Source: Gp1-AA133 sp963850425
GTDB taxonomy: Bacteria > Acidobacteriota > Terriglobia > Terriglobales > Acidobacteriaceae
Assembly: GCA_963850425.1 (NCBI GenBank)
Contig: CAWKLF010000007.1
Coordinates: 186,001 to 250,000 of the forward strand
DNA length: 64,000 bases
Direction: 5' to 3'
Part shown: positions 9,304 through 17,031 of the stretch, piece after piece
Layout of the letters: each line of letters opens with the position of its first letter
Numbering within the stretch: position 1 is the stretch's first letter
Position numbers and translations under genes: made by a program
The notes under the pieces: model-generated
Database searches by the model: none
Seen by the model: the letters and a program-made list of their open reading frames with translations, nothing else
What the model was told of the DNA's origin: nothing

Positions 9304-9621
9304 TCAAGGGTTTGTTGCCTGCTGGGCCTGGGGCACGGGCAGATACTCCGGCTCTTCCGGCATGACGATCCACGCCACGATGTAGCCAACTGTCCCAAAA
9401 ATCAAAGCAGAGAAGAATGTGATCACCAGCCACAGCACGCGCACCAGGGTCACATCGAGATCGAAATATTCCGCGAGTCCGGCGCATACGCCCGCAATTT
9501 TGCGACTGGCGCGCGGACGCATGAGCCGCTTGCGCGCCGATACCGCGCCTACACGCCGGCCACAATACGCGCAGAGGTTGGCGTCATCCTGAATGACTTT
9601 GCCGCAATAGTTGCAATACAT
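9304..9621 (-). CDS. Zinc-ribbon PspC-domain membrane protein
   Basis: A 105-residue protein. An N-terminal zinc ribbon (two CxxC-type pairs, YCNYCG and CAYCGRR) is followed by a PspC domain (KIAGVCAGLAEYFDLDVTLVR) with one or two hydrophobic segments (LVITFFSALIFGTVGYIVAWIVM). PspC proteins are inner-membrane sensors or scaffolds of envelope stress; here no other psp gene is nearby. The ATG at 9621 has a purine-rich AGGAGGAGG site about 10 bases upstream; a frame to 9681 would add 20 residues before the ribbon and is less likely. Confidence 0.85.
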   Translation of the reverse strand: MYCNYCGKVIQDDANLCAYCGRRVGAVSARKRLMRPRASRKIAGVCAGLAEYFDLDVTLVRVLWLVITFFSALIFGTVGYIVAWIVMPEEPEYLPVPQAQQATNP

Positions 9622-9728
9622 AGTCCTGCCTCCTCCTGCTTTAGGATACGCCGCACCAGGGTGGAAAGTTCCACTAATCACGGCTGATCCGCAGGCGGAA
9701 CGCTCGCCGCTCCACTGGCCTACAGAAG

Positions 9729-10991
9729 TCAGTTTTCCCGGAACGGTTCCTTGAGTCGTTTGCGAGCGATATCGGCGGGTGGAGTGCTCGAGTTGGCCGC
9801 GATCACTGCCTGATACTTGCGCGTCGCCAGATCGCGCTTTTGCTGGAGGTCATACATCTCACCGGCACCCAGATTCGCCTTTTGCAATATCTCAGGGTCC
9901 GGCTGCGAGGCCTGCGCAACCAGCTCGTAAGCGGCCGCCGCGCCATAATAGTCCTTCTGGATGCGCAAGAGATCGCCCAGATACTCAGCGGCCACTTCGT
10001 AATGGAGCCCGGGATATTTTCCGGCCTTCCCGGCATCCCAGACTTTGCGATATGCGGCCGCGGCTTCCTGAGTCTGGTTCAGCGAACGCAACAGCGTCCC
10101 CTCTTCCAGCGCAAGCAACACGTTCCCCGGGTATTGCTGAATCATGCTGCGGAGTAAGGGTAAAGCTTCGCCGTAGCGATGCTCGCGCCGCAGGAACAAC
10201 AGCAGTGCGATTTTCGCATCGACGCTGTTTTCAGTGTTGGCCCGTGCGACCTCGTACAGATATTCGATTCCCTTTTCTTTGCTTCCGCTCAGGCCAACCA
10301 GCGACACCGCGACCTTGACACCCCAAGGCAGACTCCCCATCACGTAGTTGTGGGCGCCGACCACCAGCTTCGCGTCGGTATATTGCGGAGATAACTCAAG
10401 CACGCGCTCATGATCGTGACGCGCACCTACTGCATTGCGCAACGCTGAGAACCACGCCCGCTCCACCAGCGCCGTATAGGTCGAGAACTGGGCGCGCGTG
10501 TTGCCCCGGGCGTACAGCGCGTCAACATCCTTCGGATTCGCCTTGAGCTTTTCCTCTTCCAACTTCTCCGCGCGGTCCACCAGTTCTTTGATCTGCTCTT
10601 TCGCCTTGGCGTCCGCGGGATGGTGCGCCGTCCCAATAAAGCTGTCGTTCGCATAGTCGCCGGTGTTTAAAGCGCCCATGCGATACAGTTCGCGAAACAT
10701 CACCGCCGTCAACAAGTGGTTGATCGCAAACGGATCGTCGGGATGGCGATCTAGAATCTTCTGGAAGTCTTGCACGGACCGGTCATAGTCCATGTTGTAG
10801 AAGCGGTCGAAGGCGGAGTTGTTCAGCGCGTCCGCAGGGCGGTAGATAGGCGCTTTGCCAGCCTCCGCGGACCCGGAAGCTTGCTGCGCGACAGCGCCGG
10901 GAACAAGCGATCCAAGAAGTCCCAAAAGCGCGCACCCGATCACACGCCTGGCGCACCCACCGGACAACGTACCTTGGTTTGGAAAGCCCAC
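9729..10991 (-). CDS. Exported TPR-repeat protein
   Basis: A 420-residue protein with a signal peptide (VIGCALLGLLGSLVPGAVAQQ) and TPR-like helical repeats over most of its length, e.g. YNMDYDRSVQDFQKILDRHPDDPFA, HRYGEALPLLRSMIQQYPGN and the C-terminal LATRKYQAVIAANSS. It is probably a periplasmic scaffold or part of an outer-membrane assembly; its partner is not visible. It starts with GTG at 10991, with AGGA about 8 bases upstream. It is a single-gene unit facing the PspC-like gene downstream on the same strand, 107 bases away. Confidence 0.75.
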   Translation of the reverse strand: MGFPNQGTLSGGCARRVIGCALLGLLGSLVPGAVAQQASGSAEAGKAPIYRPADALNNSAFDRFYNMDYDRSVQDFQKILDRHPDDPFAINHLLTAVMFRELYRMGALNTGDYANDSFIGTAHHPADAKAKEQIKELVDRAEKLEEEKLKANPKDVDALYARGNTRAQFSTYTALVERAWFSALRNAVGARHDHERVLELSPQYTDAKLVVGAHNYVMGSLPWGVKVAVSLVGLSGSKEKGIEYLYEVARANTENSVDAKIALLLFLRREHRYGEALPLLRSMIQQYPGNVLLALEEGTLLRSLNQTQEAAAAYRKVWDAGKAGKYPGLHYEVAAEYLGDLLRIQKDYYGAAAAYELVAQASQPDPEILQKANLGAGEMYDLQQKRDLATRKYQAVIAANSSTPPADIARKRLKEPFREN

Positions 10992-11242
10992 CGATGTTCC
11001 TGCATTTTAACCGATTTGCCAGAATCAGGAAGATCACCCGGTCCTTCCGGTTCCCGGCTCGGAGTCAATCTATAATCCAGCCGGTCGTGCATCTTTCCCC
11101 CAACTTTCGGTAAATCTTGCTCGTTGCGATTAACTTTCAGCCATTGCGACCCCGTTCAAAAGTCCTACTTTCAGAAGGTTACGGAAACACTGTATTTGGA
11201 CCCCGGTTTGCCCTGTAGATGAATGCGGGAGGGTCCCTCCGA

Positions 11243-11725
11243 ATGTCGGAAGTTGCGCATAACGCGGAACGGGAGTTTTGGCAGCCGCCCGTAGCTCCGT
11301 CTCCGGTAGTGATCGAACAGTCCGCCCAGCGTGCGCTGGTCGAAGCCTGCGACGGCTGCGAGACGGAATTCATTCCGGGATCGCTCTTCTGCCATGCCTG
11401 TGGCGCAGAGCGCGCGGAGCGGCCCGCTAAGAACGAAGTGGCCAACTTGATGCGCACGGCCTTCTCGTGGGTGCGTCATCTCGAGTTTCATAACATTGAA
11501 CGCTGCATCGTGAGCACGCGGGAATGGTTAGGGCTGCCCACGGCTGCGTTAGTTTCGTTCGCCATTGGATTGTTCTGCGTCGCGGGCGCGATCACGGTGG
11601 GCTTGATCTTTACCGTTCAAACGACGCTCGACTGGCAGGCTGTGCAAGTCTGGCGGATTGAGTGGCTGCTGGGCGCGAGCGCGTCGTTCCTGGCGGGAAT
11701 TCTTCTGAAAAAATCAGCCCGGTAG
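11243..11725 (+). CDS. Zinc-ribbon membrane protein of unknown function
   Basis: About 160 residues. A cytoplasmic N-terminus carries a zinc ribbon (CDGCETEF ... CHACGAER), followed by two hydrophobic segments (about residues 104-128, AALVSFAIGLFCVAGAITVGL, and 145-157, WLLGASASFLAGILL). I do not recognise a named family. ATG 11243 is preferred because GGGAGG lies 10 bases upstream (11227-11232); an upstream in-frame ATG at 11219 lacks any site. The ribosome binding site sits in a small inverted repeat (GGAGG-GTC-CCTCC), which may limit translation. Confidence 0.6.
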   Translation: MSEVAHNAEREFWQPPVAPSPVVIEQSAQRALVEACDGCETEFIPGSLFCHACGAERAERPAKNEVANLMRTAFSWVRHLEFHNIERCIVSTREWLGLPTAALVSFAIGLFCVAGAITVGLIFTVQTTLDWQAVQVWRIEWLLGASASFLAGILLKKSAR

Positions 11726-11759
11726 TTGTACCGACACGATCGATTTTGGGACCTCCCCC

Positions 11760-11796
11760 AGTTCTCAAATCTAACGTCAAATCCCTCCTGAGAACT
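11760..11796. repeat. Inverted repeat between convergent genes
   Basis: AGTTCTCA at 11760-11767 and TGAGAACT at 11789-11796 form an 8-bp stem with a 21-base loop between the convergent membrane-protein and thiD genes. It could be a weak bidirectional terminator; there is no good T-run. Confidence 0.35.
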
Positions 11797-11839
11797 AAGC
11801 TCCTTTCCATCTCTCGCCTTTACTCAACTCCCGTAAAGG

Positions 11840-12691
11840 TCAGTGAACCGGCTCGGCCTCGGTCACGACGGTTGCGCCCCGTCTCTGCTGCTGCATGCGA
11901 TAGAGATGGTGCACAGGTCCCACACCTTTTCCCAGTGGCTGGCCCTTGGAGATGGCAGCGGAAACGTATGCTTTCGCCAGCAGCACGGCTTCTGGCAGGC
12001 CCCGATCGAGCCCCAGGTGACACGCCATCGCGGTGGCAAAGGCGCAACCGGTTCCATGGGTCGAGTTGGAGCGCTGGCGCTCGGATTTGAAAACCTCTTG
12101 CTCGACTCCACGCTTGGTCTGGAAGCTGAGCAGGTCGATGGCTTTGTCCAGGTGTCCGCCCGTGATTACAACCGATTCGGCTCCCATCTGGTGAAGTTTG
12201 GCGGCGGCCGCTCGCATTTGATCCGGATTCGTCACAGCAAGCCCGGTCAAGGCGGCCGCTTCATCCACATTGGGGGTAACCACCGCGGCCAGGGAAAGCA
12301 GTTCTGAAGCCAGAATCTTGCTTCCCTCGCGATCGAGAAGGTCGGCCCCCGAAGATGCTTTGAGAATCGGATCCAGCACAACATTGGGGAGCTTCCTTCG
12401 CCCCAGGAACTCAGCGACTGATCGGGCGACTTTCCCGGAACCCAACATTCCGATGTGGACCGCGGCAATCTTCACGTCCGAGGCTAGCTCTTCGAGCGTC
12501 TCGGCCACCAAACCGGGATCACAGGGATCGACACGCCGCACTCCCGCCGTCGACTGCACGGTCATCGCGGTAATGCAAGCGACCCCGTAACACCCGTGGG
12601 CAGCAATCGTCTTGATATCTGCGGTCACGCCGGCTCCCGAAGAAGGATCAAAGCCGGCGATGGTCAGTACAATGGTCGGCATCTCGGGCAT
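11840..12691 (-). CDS. thiD: Hydroxymethylpyrimidine/phosphomethylpyrimidine kinase
   Basis: A 283-residue cytoplasmic enzyme of the ribokinase-like fold that phosphorylates HMP and HMP-phosphate to make HMP-PP for thiamine synthesis. Diagnostic features: TIAGFDPSSGAGVTADIKT at the N-terminus, the VVLDPILKASSG region, and the anion-hole/catalytic motif HGTGCAFATAMACHL. Length is slightly above the usual 260-270 owing to a C-terminal tail. Start at 12691 gives MPEMPT; ATG at 12682 is an alternative. No TPP riboswitch could be recognised upstream, and no other thi gene is adjacent. Confidence 0.95.
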   Translation of the reverse strand: MPEMPTIVLTIAGFDPSSGAGVTADIKTIAAHGCYGVACITAMTVQSTAGVRRVDPCDPGLVAETLEELASDVKIAAVHIGMLGSGKVARSVAEFLGRRKLPNVVLDPILKASSGADLLDREGSKILASELLSLAAVVTPNVDEAAALTGLAVTNPDQMRAAAAKLHQMGAESVVITGGHLDKAIDLLSFQTKRGVEQEVFKSERQRSNSTHGTGCAFATAMACHLGLDRGLPEAVLLAKAYVSAAISKGQPLGKGVGPVHHLYRMQQQRRGATVVTEAEPVH

Positions 12692-13103
12692 ACGCTCGCA
12701 CTGTACCCTAAAAGGCGATCCGCTCCTGCCTGTGGAAGTTTCCCAAAGAAAGTTTTCCGCCGCGCGCTGCAGAGTGGCCCGCAAACTTCTGATTCTGGCT
12801 AAGTTGCGCCGAGAATCAAGCTAAATCATTGAACTGAAACCACTTGTAAGATTTTCCAGTACCCAGACGAACCGCCTGTTTACCATACAGTTAACAGATA
12901 AGCCTTTTGTTTACAGCTGTCTATGCGATGTTACTCAACTTTTACAATAGGTTACGTGAGCTATGAATAACTACCTGGTAATCTTGCTACAGGAAATTCC
13001 TCGTTGACAGCCCTTTCTTGGTCCGCTAGGCTGACCTAACCTTTGGCCAAATTTGTGAACGACCTACGTAGCGACCGAACCTTTTGTACGCGAGGTGAAC
13101 TGA
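12692..13103. other. Divergent intergenic region thiD / rlpA
   Basis: 412 bases, AT-richer than the flanks, holding the promoters of thiD and rlpA. Apart from the promoter at 13004-13032 nothing gene-like is seen; the open frames here overlap thiD and look spurious. Confidence 0.6.
13004..13032 (+). promoter_or_regulatory. Sigma-70-type promoter for rlpA-pyrF
   Basis: TTGACA at 13004-13009, a 17-base spacer, then TAGGCT at 13027-13032, located 72 bases before the rlpA start codon. The -35 is perfect; the -10 is a weak match. Confidence 0.5.
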
Positions 13104-13595
13104 ATGCGAACACGCATTGCTCATGGACTGGCGGTGTTTTTATGCGTCGCCGGCCTGGGAGCGGCTCAGGGCAACTCGGGCTCGGCCCACGACCGAGGTA
13201 GTCCGCCTCAAAAGCCGAAACCAGCCACCAAGTCGACGCTAGTGAAAAAGCGGAGTCGTCCGTACCAAATTGGGACGGCGTCCTGGTACGGGAGCTATTT
13301 CCACGGCAAGGAAACCGCCAGTGGCGAAGCTTTCAACATGTACGACCTGACCGCGGCCCATCCCACGCTGCCTCTGGGGACCCACGTAAAGGTCACCAAT
13401 TTGAGAAATGGCAGGACGGTGGTGGTGCGCGTTAATGATCGCGGCCCGGTTGTCGACGGCCGGATTATTGACTTGTCGTACGAAGCGGCTCGAGTGCTGC
13501 ACCTGGAACATCAGGGCATCCAACAGGTTCGTCTCGACCTGGTTTCCGAGCCTCAGACCGTAGCCATGCTGCGGCCAGTAGCGCGTCTGCAGTAA
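13104..13595 (+). CDS. rlpA: Septal ring lytic transglycosylase RlpA family protein
   Basis: A 163-residue exported protein with an N-terminal signal peptide (about 1-22), a Pro/Lys-rich linker and a double-psi beta-barrel domain (about 55-150) with the family motifs GTASWYGSYFHGKETASGE and VRVNDRGPVVDGRIIDLS. RlpA proteins cleave or bind naked glycan strands of peptidoglycan during division. The lipobox and C-terminal SPOR domain of the E. coli protein are absent, so this is the short, soluble form. GAGGTGA precedes the start. It is 19 bases upstream of pyrF and probably cotranscribed with it. Confidence 0.88.
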   Translation: MRTRIAHGLAVFLCVAGLGAAQGNSGSAHDRGSPPQKPKPATKSTLVKKRSRPYQIGTASWYGSYFHGKETASGEAFNMYDLTAAHPTLPLGTHVKVTNLRNGRTVVVRVNDRGPVVDGRIIDLSYEAARVLHLEHQGIQQVRLDLVSEPQTVAMLRPVARLQ

Positions 13596-13614
13596 TCCCA
13601 TTACACTCCTCTAG

Positions 13615-14313
13615 ATGCGTGATGCGCGCGAGCGCTTGATCGTAGCTCTTGATGTTTCATCCGCGGCCGCCGCCCAGAAGATCGTGGCGGCCGTGGGCGA
13701 TTCCGCTCGTTACTACAAAGTGGGCTTGCAGCTCTACACTGCTGAGGGCCCGCAAATCGTGCGCGACCTGGTGAGTTCCGGACGCCAGGTATTTCTCGAC
13801 CTCAAGCTGCACGACATTCCCAACACCGTGGGCGCGGCAGTGAAAGAAGCCTGCAAGCTCGGCGTAAGCATGCTGACAGTGCACGCCTCGGGTGGAACGA
13901 ACATGCTGCGCGCCGCCGTCGATGCAGGACGCAACGCAAATATTTCGCCGATCATTCTGGCGGTGACGGTGTTAACAAGCCTGGAGGACCGCGACCTAGA
14001 ACATGCCGGCGTGCGCGGCACGGTGGGCGATCAAGTATCGCGCCTGGCCGCTCTGGCGATCGCCAGCGGCTGCCATGGGGTAGTTGCTTCCGCCCATGAG
14101 GCAGCCGCTCTGCGCAATGAACTGGGGGACGATTTCCTGATCGTGACTCCAGGCGTGCGTCCGTCAGGCACAGACCACGGAGATCAGGCACGCGTGGTGA
14201 CACCCGCAGAGGCGATCGCCGCCGGGGCAAACTACATCGTGGTAGGAAGGCCAATCACCGGGGCAAACGACCCGGCAGCAGAAGCAAGGGAGATCCTGGC
14301 GCAGATAGGGTAG
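13615..14313 (+). CDS. pyrF: Orotidine 5'-phosphate decarboxylase
   Basis: A 232-residue TIM-barrel enzyme that converts OMP to UMP, the last step of pyrimidine synthesis. The catalytic Asp-Lys-Asp array is visible in FLDLKLHDIPNTV, and the phosphate-binding regions are VTPGVRPSG and NYIVVGRPIT near the C-terminus. This is the type 1 (short, bacterial) family and the length is normal. It follows rlpA by 19 bases with no terminator between. The 3' side runs straight into the heptamer repeat array. Confidence 0.96.
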   Translation: MRDARERLIVALDVSSAAAAQKIVAAVGDSARYYKVGLQLYTAEGPQIVRDLVSSGRQVFLDLKLHDIPNTVGAAVKEACKLGVSMLTVHASGGTNMLRAAVDAGRNANISPIILAVTVLTSLEDRDLEHAGVRGTVGDQVSRLAALAIASGCHGVVASAHEAAALRNELGDDFLIVTPGVRPSGTDHGDQARVVTPAEAIAAGANYIVVGRPITGANDPAAEAREILAQIG

Positions 14314-14316
14314 GAG

Positions 14317-14449
14317 CAGTTCTGAGTTCTGAGTTCTGAGTTCTGAGTTCTGAGTTCTGAGTTCTGAGTTCTGAGTTCTCAGTTGTCAGCTCTCAGTTGT
14401 CAGCTCTCAGTTGTCAGTTGTCAGCTCTCAGTTGTCAGCTCTCAGTTGC
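14317..14449 (+). repeat. Tandem heptamer array, 19 units
   Basis: Nineteen uninterrupted 7-base units directly after pyrF: one CAGTTCT, eight GAGTTCT, then ten units alternating mostly CAGTTGT and CAGCTCT, the last being CAGTTGC. The second half therefore has a 14-base higher-order period. The unit shares the AGCTCT core with the array at 40486-40605. Confidence 0.95.
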
Positions 14450-14592
14450 CGGTTCTCGGTTACCCGAGCCCGAAGGGCGAAATTCACTAGCCCAGCCCGT
14501 AAGGGCTGGGGCACCATCCGCATCGACTGCCAGTCCCGCAGGGGCGGCACCCGGCGAAGCGGGCGGCAGCCCGCGAGCCCGATCGTGAGCAT

Positions 14593-14616
14593 AAAAAAGC
14601 GCGACCTATGTCGCGC
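14593..14616 (-). terminator. Terminator of the 59-residue zinc-ribbon gene
   Basis: GCGCGAC / GTCGCGC stem (7 bp, loop 4) followed on the minus strand by six T residues, 26 bases past the stop codon of the gene ending at 14642. Confidence 0.85.
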
Positions 14617-14641
14617 CTCTAAAACCACCATCAACCCAACC

Positions 14642-14821
14642 CTACAACTTCTCGTAAAACTCGCACGCCGAGCAGGAAATATAAATTCCGCCCGGAACCC
14701 CGCGTTCCCGGTCCTTGGTACGCTTTACGATGCGGGTATCTTTGCCGCACTTCGGGCACGCGGTGGATTTGCTGGTATCCATGACCTTCTTACGGTCCGC
14801 TGTCTTTGCAATCTTCGCCAT
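14642..14821 (-). CDS. Small zinc-ribbon protein (59 residues)
   Basis: A short basic protein starting MAKIAKTADRKKVMD with two Cys pairs, CPKCG at about residues 22-26 and CSAC at about 50-53, the spacing of a zinc ribbon. The N-terminal 20 residues are Lys/Arg-rich, so it may bind nucleic acid. The gene is supported by GGAG about 8 bases before the ATG at 14821 and by a strong terminator just downstream. I do not recognise a named family; the C-terminal half resembles topoisomerase-type or ribosomal-type ribbons, but no function can be stated. Confidence 0.8.
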   Translation of the reverse strand: MAKIAKTADRKKVMDTSKSTACPKCGKDTRIVKRTKDRERGVPGGIYISCSACEFYEKL

Positions 14822-15165
14822 TCTCTTCTCCTGACAGGAATGTGCCGCCAGCCCGAAAGCCGCGGTTCTACCTGGTGTTTGGGGAGTAACTTGGGCGCCG
14901 GAGTGCTTACCGGCAGGATGGGCACGCTCGGAGGAGTGTGCGTTTGTACTCGCCGGTTAGTAGTTTACATGATGGACGCGGCGGGTGTCTTCTTCCCAGA
15001 AGGCTTCGAGCCACGAGCTTCGAGCAAACCCTGAACCGATTGCTCGCAACTCGGCTCGCTGCTCAAAAACCGGCGCAGGGCGCAGGTTTTCGTTGGATTT
15101 CCCAAATTTCCGGGTTACAGTGGTCTCAGACATCCTCCCCCTCGATTTACCTCTAGGTGGGACCC
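14822..15165. other. Intergenic, divergent promoters
   Basis: 344 bases between the divergent zinc-ribbon and secreted-protein genes. No coding frame, repeat or hairpin convinced me. Confidence 0.5.
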
Positions 15166-15558
15166 GTGAACGCGAACAAGACCCTTCTACTCGCTTTTGC
15201 ATTTTTCCTTTTCTCTTCCTTCGGTGTAGCCCAGATGCATTCGACTCCGGTTGCTTCCACGAGCAGCGTGCCGAGTGATCCCGGCAGAACCATGGGCGTG
15301 CAGTTTGGCCCGCATCCATCTACGCTGACGGTAGCGCCCAGCTATTCCTTGGCGGACTGGCGCAACTGGAGCAGCGATTCCAACGCCAATCGTTGGGTAG
15401 CCCCCAGCTTGTGGGTGACATCGTCGTCGGGCAACTTCCCTGCCCGTCCCGTGAGATTGGCAAGCGGACGGTCGGAGGAAGCCGTGCCCGCCGCCCTGCG
15501 CGTTCAAGAGCACTCGGCTGAACGAGTGCAGGCAATGCCGAGGATCGGGCAGGACTGA
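15166..15558 (+). CDS. Small secreted hypothetical protein
   Basis: About 130 residues. A signal peptide (LLLAFAFFLFSSFGVAQ) is followed by a Ser/Pro/Thr-rich mature region with two Trp-containing segments (YSLADWRNWSSDS and RWVAPSLWVTSS) and a charged C-terminus. No family is recognised. GTG 15166 is preferred because AGGTGG ends 4 bases upstream (15156-15161); an in-frame GTG at 15157 would overlap that site. It is a single gene converging on the PadR-linked membrane gene. Confidence 0.5.
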   Translation: MNANKTLLLAFAFFLFSSFGVAQMHSTPVASTSSVPSDPGRTMGVQFGPHPSTLTVAPSYSLADWRNWSSDSNANRWVAPSLWVTSSSGNFPARPVRLASGRSEEAVPAALRVQEHSAERVQAMPRIGQD

Positions 15559-15641
15559 GGTTCGGCTCTGGGCTCTTGGCCAATTCCACGTAGCGCAAAG
15601 AACGCGCGAACGTGGGGCACCGTCGCTCAGTAATTTCTTAC

Positions 15642-16535
15642 TTAGAAGACCATTCCACTCTGTGCGCGGTAGGCAACGATCTCGCGTCCGCCCTTGTGGA
15701 TCTCGAGTCGGTCGAAGAATCCGTCTTCACGGGCGCCAAAACGCACCCAGCAATCGGCCATCTCACAGCCCATCAATTGTGGATTGGATAGCAGCAATAG
15801 ATGGCTGCGAAATTGTCCCGCCACCTCCAACTGCAAACGGCCGTTCTCCATCGTCACCTTGACCTGTGCTCGATCCGGATCGCTGCCAACGTAACTCCCC
15901 GTATACCGCTGAAGCCCCTCGGACACTAACGAGAGTCCGATCATCGGCGCTTCAGCAGGAGTGCTTGACGGAATAGATAGCGAGGCCGTCGGTTTGGAGT
16001 GGTTTTTGTCATCGCCCGCGCCTTGCGCCGGTTTCACTCCTGGCTTCTGCAAATTGAAGATCAGGAGAACCCGGCCCTGCTCGGTTGTTAACAACGGCTC
16101 TGCCGGTTTCGGCGGAGGGTTCACCGGGCGTTCATGCAAAAACTTCTCCGGCACGCGCCCATGGGGGCCGTATCCCGGACGAATATTCATGTATCGCGGA
16201 TGATTCCAGGCGTAGCCCATGGTCCAGCACACGCCCTGCAGAACCAGGGCGGACATCAACGCCCCATATGCCAGTGCTGCCGTCCGCGGCATGGAGGGTC
16301 CGACGCTACAAAAAAGAGGGGCGCCATTCGCAGTCGTCCGCATCGCCGGCTCTTGCTCGAAGGGGGGACGCAGACCCCATTGTCGGCCCATCGAGATCAA
16401 GCCATCCAGCACCAGTCCCAGACGCTGACCTGTACCCTCGGCTTCATCGAAGATCGATAGCATCTGCTCGGCAAAGCGCAGACGGAAAAACGGCGGATGG
16501 AGACGCAGGACGGTCCGGTAGAGGGAGCGCAGCAT
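15642..16535 (-). CDS. PadR-linked membrane protein
   Basis: A 297-residue protein. The N-terminus (LRSLYRTVLRLHPPFFRLRFAEQML) matches the conserved start of acidobacterial proteins encoded beside PadR regulators, followed by one clear membrane segment (about 85-105, ALAYGALMSALVLQGVCW). The large C-terminal part is probably outside the membrane and includes a region (LQRYTGSYVGSDPDRAQVKVTMENGRLQLEV) like small lipocalin-type modules found after beta-lactamase-like domains. Its ATG overlaps the PadR stop by one base (TGATG) with GGAGG just before, so it is translationally coupled to the regulator. Function unknown. Confidence 0.7.
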   Translation of the reverse strand: MLRSLYRTVLRLHPPFFRLRFAEQMLSIFDEAEGTGQRLGLVLDGLISMGRQWGLRPPFEQEPAMRTTANGAPLFCSVGPSMPRTAALAYGALMSALVLQGVCWTMGYAWNHPRYMNIRPGYGPHGRVPEKFLHERPVNPPPKPAEPLLTTEQGRVLLIFNLQKPGVKPAQGAGDDKNHSKPTASLSIPSSTPAEAPMIGLSLVSEGLQRYTGSYVGSDPDRAQVKVTMENGRLQLEVAGQFRSHLLLLSNPQLMGCEMADCWVRFGAREDGFFDRLEIHKGGREIVAYRAQSGMVF

Positions 16536-16882
16536 CAGGCCCTCCTTGGTTTTTGCAGGCGCATCTTCCCTTCTCGAACCACGCTGTCGAGGCGGGTGAT
16601 TTCGGCGGCGAGCACTCCGCGGCCCAGCGAACTTAAGCGGTAATAACGGCGCCGGGGATCCTCGTCGCCGGCCTTCTGGCCGAGTTCTTCCACCAGACGC
16701 TTGTCGATCATTTTCTGCAGATTGTCGTAGAGCGTGCCGGGACCCAGCTTGTACTTCCCTTCGGACTGCCGCTGGACTTCCTGCATGATGGCGTAGCCGT
16801 GGAGCTGCTCGCCGGCAAGCGAGAGCAGGATGTGCAGGGTCGCGGGCGAAAGTGGCAGGAACGAGTTGACTTCTTTACCCAT
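16535..16882 (-). CDS. PadR family transcriptional regulator
   Basis: A 115-residue winged-helix repressor-type protein. The core PadR motifs are present: LHILLSLAGEQLHGYAIMQEV, GPGTLYDNLQKMIDKRLVEE and RRYYRLSSLGRGVL, followed by a short C-terminal helix, as in the PadR-s2 group. Such regulators bind palindromes near their own promoter and respond to small molecules. The near-perfect palindrome at 16892-16905, 9 bases upstream of the start codon, is a plausible autoregulatory site. It is the first gene of a two-gene operon with the membrane protein at 15642-16535. Confidence 0.92.
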   Translation of the reverse strand: MGKEVNSFLPLSPATLHILLSLAGEQLHGYAIMQEVQRQSEGKYKLGPGTLYDNLQKMIDKRLVEELGQKAGDEDPRRRYYRLSSLGRGVLAAEITRLDSVVREGKMRLQKPRRA

Positions 16883-16891
16883 AACTCGCTC

Positions 16892-16905
16892 TTCGTTATA
16901 TCGAA
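16892..16905. promoter_or_regulatory. Candidate PadR operator
   Basis: TTCGTTATATCGAA is a 14-base palindrome with one mismatched pair, centred on ATAT-like sequence that may overlap the -10 box. It lies just upstream of the PadR start codon. Assignment is inference from position and symmetry. Confidence 0.4.
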
Positions 16906-17031
16906 TTCCGAGTCAGTAGTCAATACAGACAAAACCCGATCACCACAGGGGACACAGAGGGCACAGCGGTTTCCTTCCGTGTTCCTCGGCGTCTTCCGTA
17001 TTTCGATGTTTTCCGCAATGAATCGAGGTAC

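Larger units (their letters stand above)
14314..14641. other. Intergenic: heptamer array, GC-rich palindromes, terminator
   Basis: Contains the 7-bp tandem array (14317-14449), then a stretch with CCAGCCC-GTAA-GGGCTGG and GTCCCGCAGGGGCGGC-type palindromes (about 14490-14580) that look like dispersed acidobacterial repeats, then the terminator at 14593-14616. No gene is supported. Confidence 0.7.

Noticed and set aside
12692..12830. Possible TPP riboswitch upstream of thiD
   Set aside because: The conserved CUGAGA-type core was not found by eye on the minus strand.
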